Shown: one piece after another, positions 1-5,683 of the stretch
Numbering within the stretch: the first letter of the stretch is position 1
How the letters are laid out: each line of letters starts with the position of its first letter
NCBI GenBank assembly: GCA_023423835.1
Contig: JAFAEW010000119.1
Coordinates: forward strand, 1 to 24,278
Source of the DNA: Bacteroidota bacterium
Lineage (GTDB): Bacteria > Bacteroidota > Bacteroidia > Chitinophagales > Chitinophagaceae
DNA length: 24,278 bases
Direction: 5' to 3'
The notes under the pieces: model-generated
The model's input: the letters and a program-made list of their open reading frames with translations, nothing else
Databases searched by the model: none
What the model was told of the DNA's origin: nothing
Translations under genes and position numbers: made by a program

Positions 1-641
1 TAATCGCCCGAACCGGTGAACCCCGCACAAGAAACAATTGCACCGCATTTATTGTGGAAAGAGGCACTCCGGGCTTTGCAGCAGGAAAAAAAGAAAACAA
101 GCTGGGCATGCGGGCAAGCGAAACCGCAGAAATGATATTCGACAACTGCATCATTCCCGATTCAAACAGGCTTGGAGAGGTGGGAGATGGATTTGTTCAG
201 GCAATGAAGGTATTAGATGGAGGAAGGATTTCGATTGCATCACTCGGATTGGGAATTGCCAAAGGCGCGTATGAAGCGGCACTCGAATATTCAAAGGAGC
301 GTTATCAGTTTGATCAACCGATTGCTAATTTCCAGGCTATCAGCTTCAAACTTGCCGACATGGCAACTGAAATTATGGCTGCAGATTTATTGACCGATGA
401 AGCCTGCGATTTAAAAAACCGCGGCGAAAAAGTCACCAAAGTAGCTGCTATGGCAAAATATTCTACCAGTGAAATTGCGGTAAAAATTGCAAACGATGCG
501 GTTCAGATCTTCGGTGGCAATGGATACACAAAAGACTTTCCGGTTGAAAAATTTTACCGGGATGCAAAACTCTGTACCATCGGCGAAGGCACATCTGAAA
601 TTCAAAAGCTTGTTATTGCAAGAGAATCGGGCAAAGAATAG
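1..641 (+). CDS. Acyl-CoA dehydrogenase, short-chain type (3' part only)
   Basis: This is the C-terminal half of an FAD-dependent acyl-CoA dehydrogenase, which introduces the first double bond in fatty-acyl or butyryl-CoA oxidation and passes electrons to electron-transfer flavoprotein. The reading frame is open from base 3, so the gene begins outside the window; the GTG at 54 is internal (the frame reads through 'TGEP' and 'FIVERGTPGF'). Recognisable segments are the middle beta-domain end, the helical stretch 'LDGGRISIASLGLGIAKGAYEAALEY', the flavin-contacting 'AVQIFGGNGYTKDFPVEK' region, and 'IGEGTSEIQKLVIAR', whose first Glu is the family's usual catalytic base. The ending is the usual one for the family. 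It converges with clpX and ends 26 bases before a strong hairpin. The short-chain/butyryl assignment is an inference from these motifs; substrate length cannot be decided. Confidence 0.93.
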   Translation, partial: IARTGEPRTRNNCTAFIVERGTPGFAAGKKENKLGMRASETAEMIFDNCIIPDSNRLGEVGDGFVQAMKVLDGGRISIASLGLGIAKGAYEAALEYSKERYQFDQPIANFQAISFKLADMATEIMAADLLTDEACDLKNRGEKVTKVAAMAKYSTSEIAVKIANDAVQIFGGNGYTKDFPVEKFYRDAKLCTIGEGTSEIQKLVIARESGKE

Positions 642-666
642 GATTTGTAGGTTTATTTAAAGGGAT

Positions 667-703
667 AAAAAAAGCGGCCATGTATCAACATTTGCCGCTT
701 TTT
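667..703. terminator. Bidirectional intrinsic terminator between acyl-CoA dehydrogenase and clpX
   Basis: A perfect inverted repeat pairs AAAAAGCGGC (669-678) with GCCGCTTTTT (694-703) around a 15-base loop. The GC core flanked by A and T runs gives a U-tract on both strands, as expected between two convergent genes (stops at 641 on plus and 740 on minus). Confidence 0.85.
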
Positions 704-739
704 ATATTCGTTAAGGCCTTGAAATTGCATCCCACAACA

Positions 740-1975
740 TCAGGCAACCTTCAATAGTCCGAGTTTGCTATTTTTGAGCTTCGCCTTGGCATATTCGAGC
801 GTGATGGTAAGATGTTTTACTTCTGTACCCGGCAGCTCAAACATTGCATCAGTGAGAATATGTTCGCAGATGGTGCGCAATCCCCTTGCTCCCAACTTGT
901 ATTCCATTGCCTTTTGAACCATGAAATCGAGCACTTTATTTTCTATTGTGAGCTGAATGCCTTCATATTCAAACAGCTTCTTATATTGTTTTACAAGACT
1001 GTTTTTTGGTTCGGTAAGAATGGAACGAAGTGTTTTTGCATCCAGTGGATCCAGGTGCGTAACTACGGGCAATCGTCCCAGCAATTCCGGGATCAGCCCA
1101 AAAGATTTCAGATCCTGCGCATTTACAAACTGCAGAAGATTTCCTTTTTGCGATTCCTGCTCTGCCTTGTTTACGTTAAATCCGATAGCATTGGTGTTGA
1201 TTCGTCTTGCAATGATCTTATCGATGCCATCGAAGGCCCCGCCGCAAATAAAGAGGATATTGCTCGTATTGAGTTTGATCATTTTTTGCTCCGGATGCTT
1301 TCTTCCTCCCTGCGGGGGAACGAGCACTTCGGTTCCTTCGAGCATCTTCAAAAGTCCCTGTTGAACCCCTTCGCCACTCACATCCCTTGTGATGGAAGGA
1401 TTATCGCCTTTTCTCGCTATTTTATCCAGTTCATCGATATAAACAATTCCTTTTTCTGCCGCTGCCACATCGTAATTGCAAACCTGCAACAGACGTGTAA
1501 GCATGCTTTCCACATCCTCGCCCACATAACCTGCTTCGGTAAATACAGTGGCATCAACAATAGCAAACGGAACATTCAAAAGCTTTGCGATTGTTTTCGC
1601 GAGCAGCGTCTTTCCGGTTCCGGTTTCCCCCACCATAATGATGTTGCTTTTTTCAATCTCAACATCATTGTTTTGCAACTTCTGCGTGATGCGTTTATAA
1701 TGATTGTAAACGGCTACAGACAGAATTTTTTTGGCATCATCCTGGCCGATTACGTATTCATCTAAAAATTCTTTTATTTCGATCGGTTTGCGAATGTTGA
1801 AACGGTATTGGGTTGCCTGGTCTTCGTGCCGTTGTTGCAATTCCTGCACGATGATCTCCTGGGCATGCTCCACACAATTTTCACAAATATGACCTTCCTG
1901 ACCGGCAATCAGGATACGAACTTCATCCCTGCTGCGGCCACAGAACGAACAATGTAAATTGGTTTGTTTTGCCAT
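740..1975 (-). CDS. clpX: ATP-dependent Clp protease ATP-binding subunit ClpX
   Basis: AAA+ unfoldase that recognises tagged substrates and threads them into the ClpP chamber in the cytoplasm. The 411-residue product has full ClpX architecture: an N-terminal C4 zinc-binding domain (Cys9, Cys12, Cys31, Cys34), Walker A GETGTGKT at about 116-123, pore loop GYVG at 149-152, Walker B IVYIDE at 177-182, the RKH substrate loop at 225-227, the IGF tripeptide that docks on ClpP at 264-266, and sensor-2 'GARGLR' near the C-terminus. It lies 78 bases downstream of the second clpP on the same strand, so it can be part of a clpP-clpP-clpX transcript. It may also have its own promoter: TACCTTTG lies 25 bases upstream of the ATG. 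Length and motifs are complete; nothing is missing. Confidence 0.98.
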   Translation of the reverse strand: MAKQTNLHCSFCGRSRDEVRILIAGQEGHICENCVEHAQEIIVQELQQRHEDQATQYRFNIRKPIEIKEFLDEYVIGQDDAKKILSVAVYNHYKRITQKLQNNDVEIEKSNIIMVGETGTGKTLLAKTIAKLLNVPFAIVDATVFTEAGYVGEDVESMLTRLLQVCNYDVAAAEKGIVYIDELDKIARKGDNPSITRDVSGEGVQQGLLKMLEGTEVLVPPQGGRKHPEQKMIKLNTSNILFICGGAFDGIDKIIARRINTNAIGFNVNKAEQESQKGNLLQFVNAQDLKSFGLIPELLGRLPVVTHLDPLDAKTLRSILTEPKNSLVKQYKKLFEYEGIQLTIENKVLDFMVQKAMEYKLGARGLRTICEHILTDAMFELPGTEVKHLTITLEYAKAKLKNSKLGLLKVA

Positions 1976-1999
1976 TTATTACAGAATATAAATTTTCAT

Positions 2000-2007
2000 C
2001 AAAGGTA
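2000..2007 (-). promoter_or_regulatory. Candidate Bacteroidetes -7 promoter element for clpX
   Basis: On the minus strand this reads TACCTTTG, a full match to the Bacteroidetes -7 consensus TAnnTTTG, with its downstream edge 25 bases before the clpX ATG. TTG trinucleotides occur upstream at spacings of 16 and 23 bases, neither ideal, so only the -7 part is convincing. Confidence 0.4.
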
Positions 2008-2053
2008 CAATTTCAAGCCGCTGCAATGGACAACGATTTTAATTTTTAACCGT

Positions 2054-2695
2054 TTATAATTTCTCCATCTGGTGATCCACAATTCCGTATTCAATTGCTT
2101 CTTTTGCGTCCATCCAGTAATCGCGGTCAAAGTCTTTCATAATTTGTTCAATCGACTTACCGCAATTTTCAGCGAGAATCTTTGCACCTATTTCTTTTGT
2201 CTTACGCATTTGATTGGCCTGAATTTCAATATCAGCCGAAGTGGCGCGATACATTCCTCCTAAACTCGGCTGGTGAATCATTACCTCTCCATGCGGATAA
2301 ATGAAACGGCGGCCTTTCTTTCCGGCACTCAGCAGGATTGATCCCATACTCGCAGCTAACCCCATGCAAATCGTACTCACGGGAGAACGCAGCATTTTGA
2401 TGGTATCGTACATCACCATTCCGCTGGTAACCATTCCGCCCGGGCTGTTGATGTAAAACTTGATTTCTTCGCCCGGCTTTTCGGCATCAAGCAAAAGAAA
2501 CTTTGCCACTACTTCCCGGGCAGTTTTATCATCCACTACGCCCCACAAATAAACTTCACGTTTTTTCAGGAAAAGCTGTTCAAGCTTTTTTAAAATAAAC
2601 TGACTTTGCTGTTCCGGCTTTTCTTCTTTCTGTGGTTCATCCTCGTCATCATTTCTGAAGGGATGAATGATGTATTTTGAATTTCTGATTTCCAT
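2054..2695 (-). CDS. ClpP-family serine protease, second (divergent) paralog
   Basis: Peptidase subunit of the Clp protease family (S14). The 213-residue protein has an intact triad: Ser116 in 'GLAASMGS', His141 in 'MIHQPS' and Asp192 in 'DFDRDYW', plus the 'YINSPGG' oxyanion segment. It differs from its upstream neighbour by a charged, disordered-looking N-terminus (about residues 11-32, rich in Asp, Glu, Lys and Gln), by 'GMVTSGMVMYDT' in place of 'GSVYAGLGIYDT', and by a shorter C-terminus. It starts 27 bases after the first clpP stop and precedes clpX, so joint expression is likely. Family knowledge: paired ClpPs in other bacteria can form mixed two-ring complexes; that this pair does so is inference. 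The N-terminal region may instead be mature sequence or be trimmed by processing. Confidence 0.93.
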   Translation of the reverse strand: MEIRNSKYIIHPFRNDDEDEPQKEEKPEQQSQFILKKLEQLFLKKREVYLWGVVDDKTAREVVAKFLLLDAEKPGEEIKFYINSPGGMVTSGMVMYDTIKMLRSPVSTICMGLAASMGSILLSAGKKGRRFIYPHGEVMIHQPSLGGMYRATSADIEIQANQMRKTKEIGAKILAENCGKSIEQIMKDFDRDYWMDAKEAIEYGIVDHQMEKL

Positions 2696-2722
2696 TTCTA
2701 CTTATTTAATTTCCGTTCTTAA

Positions 2723-3415
2723 TTAAGATTTTTTTTCCTTACGCGGATTGGTGAGTAAGACTTCATCAACCAATCCATATTCTTTACTTTCTTCTGCTGT
2801 CATCCAAAAGTCACGATCACAATCTTCAGCCACCCTATCGATTGGCTGTCCTGTATGTTGCGAAATAATGTGATATAATTCCTGTTTCATCTTCTTGATT
2901 TCGCGGGCTGTAATCTCAATGTCAGAAGCCTGTCCGCCAATTCCACCGCTCGGCTGGTGCAACATGATGCGGCTGTGTTTTAAGGCGCTTCTTTTCCCTT
3001 TTACTCCGGCACACATCAAAATGGCGCCCATACTTGCTGCCATTCCGGTACAGATCGTTGAAAGATCAGGACTCACAAACTGCATAGTATCATAGATTCC
3101 CAATCCTGCATAGACGCTTCCACCGGGACTGTTGATATACATCTGAATGTCTCTGGTGCGGTCGGTACTATCTAAAAATAATAGCTGCGCAGTTACAATA
3201 TTGGCAACATAATCATCTATTGGTTCTCCCAGAAAAATGATACGGTCCATCATTAACCGGCTGAATACATCCATACTCGCCACATTCATGGGGCGCTCTT
3301 CAATTATATAGGGAGTGAGATTTGTAACCTGGTGCTTTAGATAACCATGAAGGGTATTACTGCTGATACCCCTATCTTTTATTGCGTATTTCTGAAATTC
3401 CTTTCCAAAATCCAT
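2723..3415 (-). CDS. clpP: ATP-dependent Clp protease proteolytic subunit ClpP (main paralog)
   Basis: Peptidase subunit that stacks as two heptameric rings and degrades substrates delivered by ClpX. The 230-residue product has the triad Ser128 ('GMAASMGA'), His153 ('MLHQPSGG') and Asp202 ('DCDRDFW'), the 'MYINSPGGSVYAGLGIYDTM' region typical of housekeeping ClpP, and 'SRLMMDRIIFLGEPIDD' at the start of the core. About 45 residues precede the core, longer than in E. coli; part is probably a removable propeptide. It is the first gene of the clpP-clpP-clpX run. The family's frequent upstream neighbour, trigger factor, is absent; a 57-codon gene sits there instead. Confidence 0.96.
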   Translation of the reverse strand: MDFGKEFQKYAIKDRGISSNTLHGYLKHQVTNLTPYIIEERPMNVASMDVFSRLMMDRIIFLGEPIDDYVANIVTAQLLFLDSTDRTRDIQMYINSPGGSVYAGLGIYDTMQFVSPDLSTICTGMAASMGAILMCAGVKGKRSALKHSRIMLHQPSGGIGGQASDIEITAREIKKMKQELYHIISQHTGQPIDRVAEDCDRDFWMTAEESKEYGLVDEVLLTNPRKEKKS

Positions 3416-3509
3416 AAATTAAAATTTTTCTATTAGTAATTGCTTTACCCAAATACCGTGCAAACCGATTTTTAAGACAAAAGGTCAGTTTTTGAGAAAA
3501 TGACTCCGT

Positions 3510-3517
3510 CAAATGTA
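3510..3517 (-). promoter_or_regulatory. Candidate -7 element upstream of the clpP-clpP-clpX run
   Basis: Minus-strand TACATTTG matches TAnnTTTG and lies about 95 bases upstream of the first clpP start. A TTG is found 15 bases further upstream (3535-3533), shorter than the usual 19-21 spacing, so support is partial. Confidence 0.35.
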
Positions 3518-3548
3518 ATCTTCCTTTTGACTCAACCTTTCATATCAC

Positions 3549-3580
3549 AAAAAAACTTTCCCGTTTTTTGAGAAAGTTTT
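3549..3580 (-). terminator. Probable terminator of the 57-codon gene
   Basis: The inverted repeat AAAACTTTC (3552-3560) and GAAAGTTTT (3572-3580) encloses an 11-base loop. Read on the minus strand it ends in a run of seven T, 30 bases after the stop codon of the small gene. The stem is AT-rich, so strength is uncertain. Confidence 0.5.
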
Positions 3581-3609
3581 GGATGGGTCAATTTTTAAAA
3601 AAGTTGTGC

Positions 3610-3783
3610 CTAGTCCAAAAAGTCTTCATCTTCCTTCTTGTTGTATTTATCGAAAACCTTGTTGATCGTTCCGGCAAAAAGAGGAAATTTTTCTTTGGCG
3701 AAATCCTTGAAAACTCTGATCGCGGCATATGCCTGTTGTTCGGTTAGCCCTTCCTTCATCAGCCTTTGAATTAGCTCTTGCAT
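3610..3783 (-). CDS. Small conserved-looking protein of 57 residues, function unknown
   Basis: A short open frame runs from ATG at 3783 to TAG at 3610. Its product begins 'MQELIQRLMKEGLTEQQAY', continues with 'FAKEKFPLFAGTINKVFDKY' and ends in an acidic tail (KKEDEDFLD). This looks like real protein: two amphipathic helices, 'GLTEQQA' then a 'KFP..AGTI' turn, a pattern I associate with small uncharacterised Bacteroidetes proteins ('hxxLxxKxGLxExQAxxAI...V.EKFPxLAGxI'); the family name is not known to me. A -7-like TAACTTTG sits 17 bases upstream of the ATG and a hairpin with T-run follows the stop, so it looks like a single-gene unit. There is no signal peptide or membrane segment, so it is probably cytoplasmic. 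No Shine-Dalgarno is visible, which is normal here. Confidence 0.75.
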   Translation of the reverse strand: MQELIQRLMKEGLTEQQAYAAIRVFKDFAKEKFPLFAGTINKVFDKYNKKEDEDFLD

Positions 3784-3799
3784 TACTTATGATTTTAAA

Positions 3800-3807
3800 C
3801 AAAGTTA
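3800..3807 (-). promoter_or_regulatory. Candidate -7 element for the 57-codon gene
   Basis: Minus-strand TAACTTTG is a full match to TAnnTTTG, 17 bases before the ATG at 3783, which would give a very short leader. A good -33 partner at 19-21 bases is not visible. Confidence 0.4.
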
Positions 3808-3941
3808 GCAAAAGGATATTTTCATGCGAAACCAATTTACCGGCAGTTCTCCATTCACCCCTTTTCCCCAAAAAACTTCATCCGCAAAAAAATTTTTCCA
3901 CCGTTTTTCTATCTTTTTTTAATTTCAGGAAACTATTTTTT

Positions 3942-4412
3942 ATGCTTTGGAGGAAATTCAACGGCGAAAAAATCCATCTTCCGGTAAAGGAGGCGGTGGA
4001 AGAGGCCATTAAAAAAGAATCTGCAAGAGGCGTCAGGCTGAAAGTATGTATTGGTACGGACAGCCAGGTAAAAGGAGCCGAAACAGAATTCGCAACGGTG
4101 ATTGTTTTTTTGAGAGAACATAATGGCGGCTTTATGTTCATTCACAACGAAAAAACGAAAACCAGATACAACATTAAGGAGCGAATGTTGGTTGAGGTTG
4201 CAAAAAGCATTGAGGTGGCTTATGAACTCTGCAACCTTTTTATTGAGTACGATGTTGATATGGAAGTACATGCCGACATCAATACAAACCCGCAGTTTAA
4301 GAGCAATGACGCCCTGCGGGAAGCCATGGGATATATTTTGGGAATGGGATTCGCGTTTAAGGCTAAACCTGAGGCCTTCGCAAGCAGTTGCTGCGCGGAT
4401 AAAACCCTTTAA
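3942..4412 (+). CDS. YkuK/DUF458-family ribonuclease H-like protein
   Basis: The 156-residue product is a compact RNase H-fold protein of the YkuK (DUF458) family, whose cellular role is not established. Family-like blocks are 'MLWRKFNG' at the start, 'LKVCIGTDSQVKG' (first strand with acidic DS motif), 'ETEFATVIVFLREHNGGFMFIHNEKT', 'IKERMLVEVAKSIEVAYEL', 'VDMEVHADINTNPQFKSN' (acidic 'HADIN' motif) and the ending 'GFAFKAKPEAFASSCCADK'. The frame is open upstream to about 3729, but the ATG at 3942 is chosen because the conserved region begins there and AGGAAAC precedes it by ten bases; the extension would be Lys/Phe-rich low-complexity sequence. It is divergent from the small gene and convergent with the skp genes. 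Confidence 0.88.
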   Translation: MLWRKFNGEKIHLPVKEAVEEAIKKESARGVRLKVCIGTDSQVKGAETEFATVIVFLREHNGGFMFIHNEKTKTRYNIKERMLVEVAKSIEVAYELCNLFIEYDVDMEVHADINTNPQFKSNDALREAMGYILGMGFAFKAKPEAFASSCCADKTL

Positions 4413-4430
4413 CGACGGGACAGCGCAGAT

Positions 4431-4454
4431 AAAAAAACCCTGTACACGACAGGG
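4431..4454 (-). terminator. Intrinsic terminator closing the bamA-skp operon
   Basis: Read on the minus strand, CCCTGT, a five-base loop and ACAGGG are followed directly by seven T (stem 4438-4443 with 4449-4454, T-run 4437-4431). It begins 28 bases after the stop of the last skp gene, a textbook position. On the plus strand only CTTT follows, so it acts mainly on the minus strand. Confidence 0.85.
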
Positions 4455-4481
4455 CTTTCATATCTGACAGAATATTTTGTC

Positions 4482-5105
4482 TTACGGTTTTGTAACCGGC
4501 TTGGTGCCGCCGGCAGGAGGAGTAGTACCCGGTTTAGCATCGGGATCATCGCCCAAAAACAACAATTCCTGTGGCAATGAAGTGAGTTTCAGTTCCTTTG
4601 CCACTGCAATGAAAAGATTGTCGATCGGGAATCCCTGCTCATAGCTTTGTGGTCTTAAAACCAGGTTATATTTTTTTGCCGCCAACACTTTTTTGTAGGC
4701 TTCCACTACTTTTTCATAAAGCGGCTGTGCAAGTTGTCCTCTTTTTTGTTCAGATTTTCCCTGTGCAATCTGTTGCCAGTACACGAGGTTCATTCCCATT
4801 TTTTGTCTTTCTCCTGAGGTGTAATCCAACAGGCTTTTTGATTTTTTTCCCTGTGCCACGAGAGCAGAGTCTGCCTTATAGGTGCTGTCTAAACGCTGAA
4901 ATTCGCTGCTGTACACTTCATATTCGGCTCCCAGCGAATCTCTTTGATAGATCTGTAATAAGCTGTCAACCTTTGCATATTCCGGCATTGCCTGAACCAT
5001 ATAGTCGATATCAAAAACCGCCACCTTAAAAGCCTGCGCTTTTGATTCAGATGCAATGAATAGAATAGCTGCTAAAGCAATAATTGAAAAGAATGCTTTT
5101 TTCAT
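4482..5105 (-). CDS. OmpH/Skp-family periplasmic chaperone, second copy, with Pro-rich tail
   Basis: Periplasmic holdase expected to protect unfolded outer-membrane proteins on their way to the Bam complex. The 207-residue precursor has a clear signal peptide (Lys-Lys start, hydrophobic 'FFSIIALAAILFIA', cleavage near 'SKAQA'), then the Skp/OmpH core opening 'FKVAVFDIDYMVQAMPEYAKVDS', a long charged coiled coil (about 50-130), and a closing core strand 'KKYNLVLRPQSYEQGFPIDN'. The last 20 residues are Pro/Gly/Thr-rich ('PGTTPPAGGTKPVTKP'), which the neighbouring copy lacks. It follows the first copy by 35 bases, shares its MPxY core motif, and ends just before a strong terminator. It is probably an old duplicate; specialisation of the two copies is inference. 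Confidence 0.85.
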   Translation of the reverse strand: MKKAFFSIIALAAILFIASESKAQAFKVAVFDIDYMVQAMPEYAKVDSLLQIYQRDSLGAEYEVYSSEFQRLDSTYKADSALVAQGKKSKSLLDYTSGERQKMGMNLVYWQQIAQGKSEQKRGQLAQPLYEKVVEAYKKVLAAKKYNLVLRPQSYEQGFPIDNLFIAVAKELKLTSLPQELLFLGDDPDAKPGTTPPAGGTKPVTKP

Positions 5106-5140
5106 TTTAATGTTGTGAATTTTTAGAGTTTTTATTTTGT

Positions 5141-5659
5141 TTATTTAATTCCCAATTCCCGAAGCACATCATCGCTTCTGTCTAATTTTGGGTCGGCAAA
5201 TATAACGGTAATGCCGGCACTTTTATCCAATATGAAATCATAACCTCTCGCTACCGCAATCTTTTGCACCGCATTGTAAACCTTATCCTGCAATGGTTTT
5301 ACCAGCTTCTCTCTTTCTTTAAACAGGTCGCCCTGGTATCCAAACCGTCTTTTTTGAAGATCGCGAACTTCCTTTTCCTTATTGAATAATTCGTCTTCCC
5401 GCTTCTTCTTCAGCTCATCGGTCAGCATATATTTTTCCGCATCATAATCTTTATACATCCGGTCTAGCTCTGACTGTTGCTGATCGATTTCACGTTGCCA
5501 TTGTTCGCTTACCAACTGCAATTTCTTGTCAGCTTCGGTATAATCCGGCATTTTTCCAAGAATATATTTGGTGTCAATTACTGCATAGCGCTGTGAAAAT
5601 CCGGCAACGGAAAAACAAAGAAATGCTATGACAAACAAAATATTTTTTTTCATATTCAT
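5141..5659 (-). CDS. OmpH/Skp-family periplasmic chaperone, first copy
   Basis: Skp-like chaperone for outer-membrane protein biogenesis. The 172-residue precursor begins with a signal peptide ('KKNILFVIAFLCFSVAGFSQ'); the mature part opens with 'RYAVIDTKYILGKMPDYTEAD', the usual first strand of the family in Bacteroidetes, continues as a long basic/acidic coiled coil (about 45-130) and closes with 'VARGYDFILDKSAGITVIFADPKLD', the second core strand. The length is typical. It begins 24 bases after bamA stops, and the bamA-ompH order is the common arrangement, supporting joint expression. Two starts (ATG at 5659 and at 5653) are possible, with no effect on the mature protein. Confidence 0.92.
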   Translation of the reverse strand: MNMKKNILFVIAFLCFSVAGFSQRYAVIDTKYILGKMPDYTEADKKLQLVSEQWQREIDQQQSELDRMYKDYDAEKYMLTDELKKKREDELFNKEKEVRDLQKRRFGYQGDLFKEREKLVKPLQDKVYNAVQKIAVARGYDFILDKSAGITVIFADPKLDRSDDVLRELGIK

Positions 5660-5683
5660 GAATTTGCAAACAATGTTACAATT

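Noticed and set aside
54..56. GTG as start of the acyl-CoA dehydrogenase
   Set aside because: The frame is open to the window edge and the residues before it match the family, so the gene is simply cut by the window.
812..1765. Long plus-strand open frame opposite clpX
   Set aside because: It is the antisense shadow of clpX; its Cys/Phe/His-rich product shows no domain and the opposite frame is certain.
3729..3941. N-terminal extension of the ykuK-like gene
   Set aside because: The predicted residues are low-complexity and cross the start region of the small minus-strand gene; the family begins at 'MLWRKFNG'.
4391..4428. Inverted repeat CTGCGC / GCGCAG at the end of the ykuK-like gene
   Set aside because: The loop is 26 bases and A, not T, follows on the plus strand, so it does not act as a terminator of that gene.
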